From Symsagittifera roscoffensis (taxonomy: Eukaryota > Xenacoelomorpha > Acoela > Convolutidae): 60,000 bases of DNA. The position numbers were made by a program, and so were the translations under genes. This document shows positions 10,430 to 22,779 of this stretch, one piece after another (within the stretch, counting starts at the first letter, position 1; each line of letters begins with the position of its first letter). The notes under the pieces were generated by a model. It did no database searches. It saw nothing but the letters and a program-made list of their open reading frames with translations, and had not been told where the DNA came from. The stretch lies in the NCBI RefSeq assembly GCF_963678635.1, contig NC_087062.1, positions 5,508,193 to 5,568,192 of the forward strand. Direction: 5' to 3'.

Positions 10430-10859
10430 ATATTGCGTTAAATTAGATAGCGTTACTGTTTCTCAAAAAAAAATGTTTTTTTTTAATTCAGATACACTGG
10501 TTATTTTTCTATCGACAAAGGCTCCGACAATAAAAAGTCCTGTCTAATCTGTGTGTGAATAACAGCTCTGAGGGGCTTATAATGTTTCGACAGGAGTCGT
10601 GAGCATCGTTGATTACGATTAATAACGACTGCATTTTGAGACTAATCAACTTACAATGACTATATTTGAAATTTGAATATTTCGTAAAAATTTTGTTTCC
10701 ATGCTAAACTTGTTCATATTTTTTTCATAACACAACCGTTTGAAAGAGCATAAAGGGCGGTAGGAACGTTCAATTTTTTCATCACAAACCTGATTGCAAT
10801 TTTTCGACGAGTTATTTCGGTGAGTTAATTTACTAAAAAGCATTACAAAAGTTTCTAAA
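10430..10859. other. Unassigned sequence
   Basis: AT-rich, with poly-A and poly-T runs near 10466-10485. A minus-strand open frame at 10646-10888 has unremarkable, Lys/Asn-rich composition and no motif. Confidence 0.3.
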
Positions 10860-11069
10860 TTATTCAGAAATCTGAACAAAAATATCATGATGCTTACTAT
10901 AAGGCACCGATAGCGAAACTTCAGATCCCCATATCCGACCGCCGTAAGAAGGCACGTTTGCAGCTAAAGCGGCAGTCAAGGCCACTTCATTGAAGTTGAA
11001 CTCGCAAAACACACCAGCGGATTCCTGCGACAAACGCAAACATGTTTTTACCACTTCAACTAGCACCAT
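10860..11069 (-). CDS. Possible host exon or short gene, unknown product
   Basis: A 69-codon open frame with an ATG in a fair context (AAAAAATGG at 11069) and a balanced amino-acid make-up unlike the surrounding AT-rich noise (for example VALTAALAANVPSYGGRIWG). Codon use is richer in G and C than its neighbours. It ends at a TAA. A GTAAGC resembling a splice donor lies near its end, at about 10903, so the true exon could stop earlier and join an exon elsewhere. No domain recognised. Alternatives: a lone exon of a gene interrupted by the elements on both sides, or chance. Confidence 0.35.
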   Translation of the reverse strand: MVLVEVVKTCLRLSQESAGVFCEFNFNEVALTAALAANVPSYGGRIWGSEVSLSVPYSKHHDIFVQISE

Positions 11070-11394
11070 TTTTTAAATTTGAGAAGTAAAAAAACTTTTT
11101 GTGTAAGTAGTTTTCAATTTAATAGAAAATGGTGAATACTCAATGAAAAAAAAATTTAAAAAACTCATTTCAAATGAACTGGAAAAAAAATCAAAAACTA
11201 TACTACAAGAATTTGAATTAGAGTGTTAACAATTTCGAGAACAACACGACCTAAGTTAGTGTGTTCACTTTGCTCAATAACGTATGAGAAATTCAAAGAA
11301 CTCATTTTGCATTCGTTTTTAAATGCGCTTGATTTTCCGTTAATTGAACTCCAGAAAATGAGAACATTACCCGCACCGAAGTTCCATGGATAAT
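11070..11394. other. Unassigned sequence
   Basis: AT-rich, no gene or clear repeat seen. Confidence 0.3.
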
Positions 11395-11712
11395 AATGTA
11401 TTATAATGGAAAAACGTTGTCTAAAATGTTGTCATTATAACTGTCATTATTGTGGCAAATTTAGACCACGAAATCGATTATATTGTCATTATAATCAATT
11501 ATTTTTGTAAAAATACAATCCATTAAAATCCATTGTAATGGATTATAGTCCATTTAAAATCCATTATAAGGGATTATAAGCCATTTAAATTCCATTATAA
11601 TTGATTATAACGGATTCTAATCTATGCATTTTTTTGCAAAATCTATTGCGCTATTTGCAACATTTCTGCGTTACTCACAGTCTATTCGCAATCTAAACCT
11701 AATCGAATTAAG
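11395..11712. repeat. ATTATAATC palindrome array; left half of a split repeat
   Basis: Many copies of the near-palindromic words ATTATAATGG and ATCCATTATAA, on both strands, fill 11395-11625. After them, TTCTGCGTTACTCACA and the run to about 11705 resemble 50130-50200 and 51835-51895. The sequence stops at element A and seems to resume at 31324. The last four bases are TAAG; TAAC follows element A, a possible 4-bp target duplication with one change. Confidence 0.7.
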
Positions 11713-12090
11713 TGAGTTATGTACGACTGACTAAACTCATAGAGTAATTTCAGATAAGATACACCGTCTGCTCGTGACGGTATCTTATTTTCGGCCGGAT
11801 AGATTCGTGCAACTTCTTAGTCTAATACCAATCTTAATCTTTCTCTTGTATCTCTTAGTCTCAATAGATCTAGTGTACACCGGTTTACGCGAGTTAGTTC
11901 CAGAATGAGAACAACTGTATTCTAAGTTTCATTCAAATTGTTCTCGTGTTGAAACTACAAGCAGTTTCAACACTTACAAAAAAAATGGTTGTTAGTTTGA
12001 TGGAGCATGATTGTTTAGTATTTAAATTTTTATAGAGATAAAATATCATAATTATAACCAAGGATAAATATTAGTTTAGATCTGGTTCCA
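11713..12090 (-). repeat. 3' LTR of element A
   Basis: On the plus strand it begins TGAGTTATG and ends GATCTGGTTCCA, so on the element strand it runs TGGAACC...CA. It shares with the other LTRs the block TTATTTTCGGCCGGATAG and the hairpin at 11946-11973. Confidence 0.85.
11946..11973 (-). promoter_or_regulatory. Conserved LTR hairpin
   Basis: An 11-bp perfect inverted repeat, GTGTTGAAACT and AGTTTCAACAC, with a 6-base loop. The same hairpin is at 31175-31202, 35161-35188 and 46508-46535. Two base pairs differ between elements A and B in a way that keeps pairing. It would be in the LTR transcript; its role is unknown. Confidence 0.7.
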
Positions 12091-13659
12091 CCCAATCGGA
12101 GTTTAGATAGTTTTAGTTTCTCAATGTTTTATTGTAGTGAAGGATGGATAATAGTGTTTTTCTTTAGAGGTTGCGAGCATATTGTTTTTTCTGGTTTGGA
12201 AGAAAAGATGTTATCACGATAGTTTCGGGAGATTGTATTATGATTTCTGATCGGTTGTGATGAGTGTTGATCTGGTTGATTTTAGAGAATAGCAATGGTC
12301 CAATCACATTCGAGAGTGTCATGTAGTTTGACTTTGGATGCAGTGCCTAGTGACTTGGATATGTACGTATCGAGATGGCCATTGTTCGGTTGCAATAGGT
12401 TTCCTTTACTGCGATGCCAAGTTGTACTTCAAATCTGTTGCGTGTAGCGTCTGCAGGTAGCATGTCAGGTGTGTCTTGCCATTCCGTAGTTGGAGTGTGA
12501 TTGGGTTGTCAAGCTCCCTGTTGCTCGTCTATGGGCTGTATATTATCTATATACTGCATTCTATGATTTACATAGATAAATCTTTGTTAATCTTGTTTTT
12601 TGTCATATTCTTGTATTAGTTTTTATTGCAAAAGCGTTATTATTTAGTTCAATTATTTTTAGGAGCTACTCAAACTTGAGTAACTCTCGTCAAAAATAGA
12701 GTTGTGGGTGTCACAAAGCGTGGATGTAGCACGGTGGGTGAGGTCGGCTATAGAGCATGCTCAAGACGTCCTCTCTGTTGGGTTAGGCCAACAGTGGGGG
12801 TATAATTTCGTGTTCTCTTTTTTGGAGGGTCCTGTTTTAGTTCATGCTTTCGGGTCTTTTCATTACTGGTTTTTTTCTCTTGTTGTCTTAGTCATGTCCT
12901 GATGCCAAATATCAACTTGTTTGTTTTGGGTTTGTTTTTCGACTTTTCGGTGTTTTTTTTGTGTGTTCAGACTTAAAAGTATTCTACAAAAGAATAAATT
13001 ATCTAGTTCTAAGCTGGTGTTAATCCAGTTTAGTTACTGTGGATTTTTGTTTCAAAGTCATGCTCTTAGGTTATGGTTTGGGGGTAAAGTAAGCTTGCGT
13101 TGGTTAGTTTGGATTATTATATAAAACATTTCCGACCGGGTTAAAGGAAAGTTTGAAACGCGGTAAAACTGGTTAGTTGTTATCAGTGAAAGTTAAATTT
13201 TAAAGCCATTATTTTAAACAATTCTTCGTGGGTGAGCTGTGCGATTACGAATAGGATTGTGGGCGAGTGAAATTTCAAAATATGAATAAAAAGCGTCTTT
13301 GAAATGGTTAGTACTGCTTTTTGCAATTTATGGGCAACTTTTTTAAATTTAAAATTATGAAGTTTACTGCTTGATTTAGGGTTTGAAATTATCAAACTAT
13401 TTTCAAAACTATGAATATTTACTACATTGGGGGAAAAATTATATATCAATTTAATGCTTCGTAAGAGAGAATTATGCTGTTTGAATTATTGAAATTGGTT
13501 AATAGAAATTTATGAATCTAGAAAAAGTTTTCTGTTTATTTTTTCGCTTTTTTGTTTTGTAGATAATTGATGATTGTGCCTATGAAGAAAAAGAGAGAAC
13601 ATTAAAAAAAATACTAAGTGTTGTTTGAATTTATTAGAAAAAAATTGATTTCATATTAC
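12091..13659 (-). other. 3' untranslated region of element A
   Basis: Between the ORF4 stop and the 3' LTR no ORF is convincing; plus-strand frames at 12702-13124 are antisense and absent from element B. A block at 12660-12830 (CACAAAGCG, GTAGCACGGTGGG, AGAGCATGCTCA) is well kept in element B at 35940-36090, better than neighbouring sequence, which hints at a functional RNA or cis-acting site. Confidence 0.55.
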
Positions 13660-15394
13660 CTAATTGTCGGTAAAAAAGCCTTGGGGAAAAACATCGTGGA
13701 TGATATCAGATGAGGTTAGTAGTTTAGCTAGCAAACGAATGATGTGTTTAGTTTGCAGAAGTGGCCAAATCAATTCAAGTGCTTTTATGATGTTGTGCAC
13801 TTCGGTGTTAGATGATTGTTCATACGGTGTGTTTTGATTGAGGTTATATAATCTGTGATTGTAGCGAGTATTATGTATGAATTCTAGGATTGGGACTTCA
13901 GCGGGCTGAAGGAATTCATGAGGGACAATTAGTGGGCGAGATTCGTCTACGTTGAAGAGTTTTGTTAGGGGACAGAAAATATACATCTTGGTGATAGGAT
14001 TGTATTTTCGGATGATGCCTTGTAGGTTAGTGTCTTTAGTACAATAGGTGAAATTAAGAAGAAATGGTGAAGTGTATTTAGAGTTATTGTATTGATAACT
14101 ATGGTGAAGTTGTCGTGCTGGTGTATTATGAGTGTAAAGATGTTGGATGAACTGGTAATAAGTGTACGTGTGTGTTTGTTTAGTTCGTAATATGACGTCG
14201 TGTGATCAGTGTAAATCACGTTTTTTGGGTGTGAGGAAATGAAAGGTCAAGGGAAAGTGGTTAAATTTGTTAAAGTATGAAACATAAGCATGAATATCAC
14301 GGAATGCTAACGAAATGACGTTGTCGTTTTTTTATCTAAGGTGTTGAGGGTGAAAATGTATGGTGTTTTGATGAAAAATTTCTCTGTTAGTTGTGGATTA
14401 GCAAATTGGTCGTCGTTTAGAAAGATGTCTTCGTAAGGTCGTATGATGTTATGATCGTGGTAGTCGGTAGAATATTCATTAGATTTGAGTGCGGTGATTT
14501 TGATTAGTGATTGCTGGTATCATATCTGTCTGAATTGTTCTGGGGTTAGTGCTGTTGTTAGAAAATGGAGTTTGGTGCTGCATAGTTCGTTGTCATGAGG
14601 AGTGTTATATAATGGTAGTGAGAGTGGATTAGTAAAATGATAGAATGATTTCCATGAAATTGTAGGGCATAATACGTGCTCTTCTACATAATTAAGGTTT
14701 TCGTCATTGGGGTCTGAATGAAAATATGTGTACTGGGGGAAAAGGGTACACATATTTGGAGAAATTCTTTGGTGTTAGTGTGAACTGGATGATTGACAAA
14801 TGTTGTGGATATTCCAGGGTTAGATGGAAATGGAGTATTTGGGATTTTTTTTCAGAAGTTCGGTAAGCTCGGTTTGTACTGGAGGATGGGGTTGATGAGG
14901 AGGTTGGGTTTTGCAAAGGGGTATGATGTGAAGAGGGAAGTGGGGTTGATGGGTTGGATGATTTTATAGATTGTGAGAGTTGGTGAATGGTTAACGTTTG
15001 AGGGTGCTGTAGTTGATGTTTGTTATCGGATGGTTCGCTGGTTAAGGAGGACTGTATGGGTGTTACATTTGAAACGGAAGAGGGAGGGGAGGGGGGTTCA
15101 ATTTTGACTTGGGAATGAATCGGTTGAAATGGAGGTTAGGAACATGTAGATTGGTTGTTTTGGGAGTTTGCATATTCGTCGGGGGTTTCAATATAGTAAC
15201 ATTATGTTACTAAAATAGGAGATAGTGTTTTATACAGTTGTAATGGAATTAGTGTCTGATTCCTTGCTGGATGAAGTGTTATCATGAGGTGATTGAGGTG
15301 AAGGTAAAGCAAAAATTGGGATGATGAGGAGGTTGCTCTGGAGGTTGGCTGGGTAAGAAATTGAGCGATGGAGTGCTCCAACTTGGCGGCTCAT
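13660..15394 (-). pseudogene. ORF4 of element A, downstream of env, unknown function
   Basis: Starts at the ATG 15394-15392, which overlaps the env stop as ATGA, and ends at TAG 13662-13660 after a C-terminus reading FPQGFFTDN. About 580 codons if unbroken. The first third is Pro/Ser/Thr-rich and probably disordered, with no signal peptide. The rest is a mixed, aromatic-rich region. Pieces in several frames (13660-13986, 13965-14219, 14520-14753, 14704-14916) line up in order with the ORF4 of element B. Both copies keep the same start overlap and the same end. I recognise no family. It could be an accessory protein made by re-initiation after env. Frameshifts and stops make this copy dead. 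Confidence 0.6.
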
Positions 15395-18300
15395 CGTGGG
15401 CTAAAAAGATGGTTGTTCTGAGAAAGAAAGTAAGTGGTATGAGGTTGTTCCATAACTTGTTCGTATGTGTCTTCTATTTTGGGTTGTTGAGTTATTATGT
15501 GTTAAAGTGGGCTATGTGGATAAATAGATCTCGATGTTATGAGGTCTGTTATGGCTATATTTCTGAATTTTCGTAGTACTAATGATGAGAAATGGTTATG
15601 GTTTAAATTTTGTAATTGTGGTGCCGTAGGCGTTTATTTTCTGAATCGTCATATGTGTTTGGTGTTGTTGATAATTTGGTATTTTACTCTTTTATTGAGC
15701 GTCTAAAATTATTTTATTTATTGACGTAGGAAATGATCCAAAAATCCTGCAAAAAGTATGCGTGCTACACTTGCTTGTTTGTTTGCTTGTGTGTGTGTGT
15801 GTGTATTGCAAATGTATTGTACATTCCTTTTAAGAGAGAGAAACGAAATCCAAGAAATTAAACATTGTGTATAAATAGTCAATCTTTCTAAGATGTAGTA
15901 GGGCCGTCCTAGAAAAGCACGAAGATTGTTTTTCAAATTTACAAAAGTAAAAATACATATCGGTGATATATCTTGTCGTCTGCATTTTTCGCCATTTAAA
16001 TGAATGTAATCTTTTAATATCTTTAAAATATCCGCTTAAGTCTTGTGCGTATATGTCGGAAAAACCTGCCGTTTCTGCAAGTTTGCGTACGTTTTGATTT
16101 ATAGATTGTCCTTGTATAGTGTCCATTTTTGTGAGTAAATCTTGAAATTGTTGTGTACGTATGTGATGTTGAATGTCGGATTTAGAAAATTTGCCGATCG
16201 ATTGTAAATTGATATTTGGTTTGCTGGCAATAGGTCTGATGCTTTTTTAGAGGTTGCATAATTGAAGGGTATGGTGTGATTAGGTAGTATTGATCTTCGT
16301 CAGGATTCAATTGTACTACATTGGGGCTATTTTTTGATCAACATGGGACTGCTGTATTCCAAAAACAAGTTCTTCGGCAGATCGCATCAACAAAAAGTAC
16401 TTTGTTTTGAAAAATATTGGGATCTTTTTATAGCATCTTTTGTCTTCAAAATTATATAAAGGTGATACATTTTTATTACAAGTGTAATACCATAAAATAT
16501 TTCCTTCGTAAACAATGAAATTTGATCTGTTACCTGATAAAAAGTACCCTGCGTAAGGAATTTTTAATACTGCTAGTGCAAGTGATTGTAAAATTTGTGT
16601 GAATTCAAAATCGCATAGTTGATGGAGTGTTTCAAGTTCTGTCAAAGACATTTCTTAAAAGATTCTACTTATTGTGTAGTCTAGTTTCATGTCTAGGTGT
16701 ATGTCATAGTGATTTGCGCCAAAATGAGTGTTATTCATTCATAATTTTTCTTGTAAACGTTTATTGTCTTTGTCTTGTCGTTTTAATATTCCACCGTTGT
16801 TTCCTGTGTCTTTCAAAAGTTTTACTGGGATATATGAATTTTCGTCACTGGTTGAGTGAGATGTTGCCATTGGATGTATAATTAGTTTTCCTGTACTCAT
16901 GTCGAAACCTTGTTCGTATTTGGCAAGAAAATCTGAGTAGCGTGTTTTGTAAAATGGTTTGGTGTATTTACATGCTAGTTCCGTTTCTGTGTATATTTGG
17001 AAACGTGTGAGTTTGTTTTCTAATTTATGAATGTTTCTAAATTTAAAATTAATAAGCCTGAGCTGATCAGGATTCACATCTTCAAAAGGGGTTGATTCAA
17101 TGAAATATCTCTGAAGAAAGTTTATCATTCTAACGTGTATTTTTGCTAGTTGAAGATGGTACAGGTGTCTTCGGGAAACCAAGCAATTGTTGCTTGTGTT
17201 CGTGTAAGAGGAGCGCAGTATCCTTAGTTGTTTGTGCAAGGGAGTCTGCTTCTTTGATAAATTATAGTGTCATCTCTTGAATCTCGTGTTAGTTGTACTT
17301 TTTTGAGTTGTGTTTTCCGATCGAAAAACATTATTTCTTGATATCCTTTATTTTTAGTGTCGGCCGTACATATTGAGGGGTTGTTTGTTCCGATGTGTGC
17401 TATCCAATTGTTATCATGGAGAACGTAAGTTAATCTTCCATGTGCTTCGTTGAATGGAAACTTGTCATCTAGTTTTATATGACCTTGGTATCTTTCAAGT
17501 TCTGCTTGATGTACAGAGTCGGTGAAGACTTGACAGTTTACTATTTTCCTGTTCGAGTTTTTATTTTTTGTTAAGTTTAACCTGATTAATTCGTTTTTAC
17601 AATCGTCGGGTTTTAGATGTAAAAGTCTTGCTATATTGCGTTTTATTTCCATTAGAAACTTGTGAACAGTGTATTTTCTTTTCGGAAAATGTCGCTGTAA
17701 ATTTATAACCGATAAGTGTTGTTGCTCGGGCTTTGGTGTATAATGTTGCTATTTTATTTGTAGTTTCTATAGCTTGTGGTTCTGATCCGCATTGTGTTAC
17801 TTGATTATAGCATATATGTGTAGCGTTTTTTGTTCGTTTTCTTCACATTCATAGTCTGTTACTAATAAACCCTGAGGTCCTGTGCGAGGAGATGGATTTG
17901 TTTTTTGTTCGGAAAAAAATAGAAAAAGGAGGTGTTGAAATGTGAATAGTTTTAAAATATACATGTGTATGATAATCCTGAGTATCGGTTATAAAAGGTG
18001 ATATAGCCTTTTGTGTTTTTGGTATATCTGTTGTAATTATGTATGACTTCAGTTGTTATAAATGGGGGAGGTAAGGATTGAGCTGTGATAGCTGTGTACT
18101 TAGAGGAAAAAGATGTTGAACAATATTATTAAGTCTGACTGTGATTTCACACTTTAATTGGAGACTATTTTGTTGAATTATTTGAATATTGTGTTCTTGA
18201 ATATCTTTGTGGATATGTTGTCTATACTGTAATCTGTTTAGTGCCCAGTAATCTGTTACTTTCGTGATGTTGTCCAAATATTGGGAGGGTTGCTACGAAT

Positions 18301-19192
18301 GTAATCCAATCTAATCGTAGTTGTATGGTATTTGTTGAATTTTCTCTGTATCTAGCGTCAAGAATTGTAGGAAAACTTGTAGGAAATGGTGTTTGTGAGA
18401 TTTGAATTAATAAAGGTGTTGAAGGAAGTGAAAGAGTTTCTGGTAGTGACAAAGTTGTTTCAGATGAAATTTCTATTGGGTCGTTTACTAAATTTGGTGT
18501 GCTTTGAGTAAAATCTCTTGTGTCATCCAAAATGGGAGATGTCCTTTAGTGGCTGAGGATTGAAAGGATTTTCTCGGATTTGTTCAGATGTAGGGGTTGA
18601 ACCTAAATCATCTGTGGGGATAATCAATATGTTTTGTTGTGTTGGGGTCTGTGGAGTACCTTTAATTGTGCTACTGGAAAGGTTTATAGGGGTTGCTATT
18701 GGTCAATGAGGTATGTTGAATTGAACTCTGAGGGTTTGCAAATTTCTATTTCGTCATGGATGAATAATTTGTCTGTTTATTTCGAGCGTGTTTTGGTTTT
18801 GTCTTGCTCTGTCAAGACCTTGTTGGAGAGGGGGTATATATCATATACTGGTTCGCATTGTGTTTCGCTTAAAGATGCTTGGCGAATTACTGGCTCTAGT
18901 GGTTCGGACAATCGTGCGTGACTTTCTTCAAATGTGTATGGAGTGTCTTGAAAAGAGATGCGTGTTGATGATTGGGGATTTATTGTTTGATTATTTGTTG
19001 GTGTTGTTGGAGGTTCTTGGGACGTTGTTGGTGGGGACTGATGTGGGGGTTGTTGATTAGCAATTTTGGAAACTTTGGAAAAATTATTTAGTTATGAGGA
19101 AGTGTGTGTTTTTTGCAATTTTCTTGAATGAAAAGGACTAAAAGTATCGTTGCTAATGCGAAGGTTTTGATAGCTTTTTTAAACATTTGCAT
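15391..19192 (-). pseudogene. env-like glycoprotein gene of element A
   Basis: The start at 19192 gives an N-terminus with Lys residues and then a hydrophobic run (TFALATILLVLF), a likely signal peptide. A Ser/Thr/Pro-rich region follows (about 18220-18530). Then comes a Cys-containing ectodomain in fragments at 17652-16739 and 16651-16316 (for example LETLHQLC and KIPYAGYFLSGNRSN), and near 15930-15750 a hydrophobic segment with ASVARILFAGFL, a probable membrane anchor. The cytoplasmic tail ends SPR at TGA 15393-15391. Full length would be near 1,200 residues. Many frame breaks. A (TG)n tract at 15788-15804 lies just before the membrane segment. Position after integrase and this layout support an envelope role; fusion class is not known. 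Confidence 0.65.
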
Positions 19193-20149
19193 ACTGTCGT
19201 TATGAGTGATGTCGAAAATGTGAGAAATTTTATAAAAAGAAGAAAACTATCTGTTCTTCTGAATAGATGTTGAAACATTTAGATAGTTATTTGTAAAATC
19301 GTACCTGAGGAGGTGGTCAATGATTTTGGAAAAATTAACATAGGTTTAGGCTAGGGAAAAAATGATGAAAAAACTGCAAAAAATTGTCATTCTAGAGGAT
19401 GAATATTTCTAAAATATCGGATCCGAAGATTATACAAAGTTTGAAAAGATTTGAAAGGATTGAAAAAAAGTTTGAAAGACTATTTTGAGTTTTGTTGATT
19501 GTTTGAGAAAGAAGCACTTGAAGAATTGATTCTCTTCGTCGAATTGTTTTTATTTTTTTAATGTCAAAGTCGAGTGTGGTCGGTTTATTTATTGGTTTTT
19601 TTGACAAGTGGATTGGATTTCGGCAATTTATGATAAAGGAAAGTTTGGATGGCTCTCAAGAGTCTTCTCGGTTTTGTTCTTATTTATTGGCTGATTGGGG
19701 TATCTAAGAGATATTCGTACTTTGGGCTAAATGATCATGTCTTTTTTGTTTTACTATTTTTACTATTTTTACTATTTTTGCCACAGGGGTTTTTGAGGTC
19801 TAAGTTGGAACAATATTGTTAATCTTTGTACTGCTTGATAGGGGAGGGCTGTAATATTGAGACTTTGTTTATTTCAGGTGTCAATGTTTAGCGGTTTGCT
19901 TATTTTTGACCTGGAGGTCCTTTAGCTCTAAATAAAGATTGGCTTGAAGGTGATGGTTTGTTGGCTAAAGAAGTCGGGCCAAAATGAGTGGTAATTAATT
20001 TCAAAATGGTTTCTGAAATTCGATTTTGCTTAATGTTTTAGATATTGGGATGAAATTTTTGTAATATTTGCGTGGCTGATTTCAAAATTGCGATGATTTT
20101 CTATGTGGAGATTTTTCGTTTTGATCTTGTGGTAGAAATGTTCTTCTAA
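19193..20149 (-). other. pol-env spacer of element A
   Basis: No sustained frame. Parts resemble the spacer of element B at 43611-44640 (for example ATTTATTGGTTTTTTTGAC against ATTTATTGATTTTTTGAC). It would hold the splice acceptor for an env mRNA if one exists; I could not place it. Confidence 0.4.
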
Positions 20150-21530
20150 TTTTCGGTTTTTGCTTTCTGTTTGTGTTATCTTACTGTTGTCTACATTTTT
20201 GGTGTTTGTTTGAGAAATTCTCTTTCAGGTTTATCTAAAGTTTTTTGGATATGAATCATATGGGTGCTTTGATTTTGTACGTAATCTGAATTATTTTGAA
20301 TAATTTTAAGTCCTGTAAACGATTATAACTGAGTCAAATCGCGGAGAGCGTACTCTTTTGAATAAAAAGGTAAAAATTGTTTCGGTGTTGAACGATTTCT
20401 TTTTTGTTTAAGTCTTTAAGTTGGTATGTCATATCAGTGGCTTTATCAATTATTTGATATGGTCTTTTTCGGAGTAGTTGTATTGTTTTAGAAATTTTTT
20501 TTTGTGTTTTAAAGTTTGGATATAAAATGTATGTTCCGATTTTTAAATTTGTAGCTGGGAAAATTGGGAATTTTCTTGGAAGTTGATATTTTGTATTGTA
20601 ACAATTTTTGGTTACTTTTTTGTAAATTTTGTTCTGTTTGTTTTTTATCTCTGTTTAAAATCCTTTCGGTGTGTGTACTGGAAGCTAAAATTAGAATTTG
20701 TCGATGATCAAAGTGATCTTTATTGTGGGTATGTAGTGGTAGATTATAACATATTGATTCTTTAGTGGGTTGACAATCATCTTGTGTATTCTTTGAAGAA
20801 TTTGCTGTGAACATTATCGGTTTCCGTGACTTTTGGTTAAAAATCATTTCATAGGGTGATAGTCCTATTGTTGTTGCTATTTGTGAGTTATAAGATATTG
20901 GGAAAAGTTTTACATCTGTTGACCATTCAGTATATCGTGTGTCATTTCTCTTAATGATACATCTAAGATTTTTTTGTAATGAACGGTTCTCGTCTTCAAC
21001 TAATCCATTAGTCCAAGATGCATGAGATGCTTAATTTTATATAAGTGGCATAATGTAATGATTTCGTTGTTTATGAAATCAGTGCCTTATATGTAACAAG
21101 GATTTCGGGTAAACCGAATTTTGCTAACCAGTATTCATAAAAAGCTGTATATGCATAATAAGCATTACAATGAGGTAATGTGTTAAGTGCTACATAGTGT
21201 GTGAATGCATCGACAATGACCATATGTGAGTTTTCTTCTGAGAATGGTGATTTTGTCCTTTTGTATCGAATGAATTTCTGTGATTAAAGTATAGACTTTG
21301 TCATTTAAAATCTTGTTTTTCTGTAATTTGTTTTTGGTTTGGCTATGTTTTGTTTAATTGACATGGTATGCAACCCTGGCATAATAATTTTATCCAAATT
21401 GGTGCATTTGGGGAAAAAAAAGTTTTTTTAAACCATTTTGAATATGTTATTTCTGCTCCTGAGTGTCCTTTTGTGTTTAAAGAGTGAGAGGCATGAAAAG
21501 TTATAAGCAGCATAATTAAAGGCATGCAGG
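20150..21530 (-). pseudogene. Integrase of element A (broken)
   Basis: The zinc domain is seen at 21525-21343: His residues in SHSLNTKGH and Cys in CQGCIPC. The first catalytic Asp lies in SFDTKG (about 21275). The second, expected in V-T-D-N-G-T, reads V-T-Y with a frame break at about 21090. The Glu region LVEDENRSLQ is at about 21010. A conserved C-terminal part with SPYEM and QKSRKP follows at 20860-20800 and runs on to 20509. Element B keeps the intact DNGTEF at the same place. This copy has lost catalytic function. Confidence 0.78.
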
Positions 21531-22059
21531 GTAATTGATAGCCAGATGTTTGGTATTCATGAATATATGTGTTCTCGTTTATAGAGGTTTTGTTAAGTTT
21601 ACTGAAATATCGAACGAGGGTTTTGTTTCCTAGAATGTTGATGTCGGCTCTAATTGGCTTGGATTTATACTTGTGCCAAAATTTTACTTGTCTAATGAAT
21701 GGGTCAAGATTTTGATGTTTCTGTGATAATTCGAGAGTTATGTTTACTGTTAATGGAAGAAAAACGTTTTTAATTTCTGTTTTTGATCGAGGTATTGTAT
21801 CTAGTTGGTTATGAAGATTAAAACGTAACTTGTTGTAAATTTTGAGTCATAATTTGGTGGGCCCGATAAATTTCATCAGTGAGATTTTCTTTTATTATTA
21901 AAGGGATTAAATCCTTTTTATAAAGCTTTTGTTTGGTTGGTGTTTGCTGTGTGTTGTTTTTTATCCATGAAGAGTGTGGTATCGGTTTGAATGTAGATTC
22001 TCCTAGTAGGTCTACTTCGTAGTGATTGTTTGCACAATCTAGAACTAGTGAAAAAAATT

Positions 22060-22760
22060 GTAGGTCTTTTATGTGTTTAGTCAGTTTTTACTGCATAATT
22101 GCATTCTAATCTTGGTTTCATCTTGTGCCAGGAAAAATTTAATTTTTGTGGTATTTCAACTGTTGCGTTTCTTGTTGACAAATCAAGTGGTGTATTTCTA
22201 TTGAGAGTATCGCGTACTGCGAGGTTTTTCCTGATGTCCAAACTATATGTATGTAAGTTTGGGAATTTCATTAAAATTAGTTTAAATCTATAAACACTAT
22301 GGTTTGGGTTTGATTTTTGTGTAAAAAGAAAATTCTTGGTTTATGATCTATGAATAAAACTGTTGGATGTTTAGATCCAAGTATTAAAAATTCATAATCT
22401 GTAAGTTTATATTTTACGGCTGTGCAATCTCTCATAAGAGCAGAGAGTCTAAGTTCAGCTTGTGTGATTATTCTAGAGTTTGCGGAAATGAGGTTCATTT
22501 GTTTGTTCCATTGTGAGGTTGTAATAATGCTGCGCCGATGCCAAAGTTTGAGTCGACGCACATGGCATGAAATGGTTGGTCGGTATGTGGAATAGTGTTT
22601 GATAATTGTTTAGTGTGAAGAGTTTTTTTCAAATTTTCAAATTGTTTCTGATTTTCTGTTGTCCATTCAAAACTATTCTGTTGTCTAAGGATGTTATTGA
22701 ATGTTCTTAAGTATAACTGAACTTTATATACGTATTTACAAAAGAAATTCAACATTCCAA
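22060..22760 (-). pseudogene. RNase H region of element A
   Basis: RNase H removes the RNA strand during cDNA synthesis. Fragments at 22755-22495, 22561-22277 and 22271-22077 carry, in order, Asp in MCVDSNFGIGAALL, Glu in AELRLSALM, Asp in LFIDHKP and Asp in VRDTLNRNTP. All four acidic positions of the DEDD set are still recognisable across the frame breaks. Confidence 0.78.
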
Positions 22761-22779
22761 AAAGTTCTTGTATTTTCTT

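Noticed and set aside
15788-15804. (TG)n tract as a regulatory site
   Set aside because: It codes His-Thr repeats within env on the minus strand and is shorter in element B; simple slippage explains it.
18634-19060. Plus-strand frames of 90-95 codons
   Set aside because: They are antisense to the N-terminal part of env in element A and are not kept in element B.
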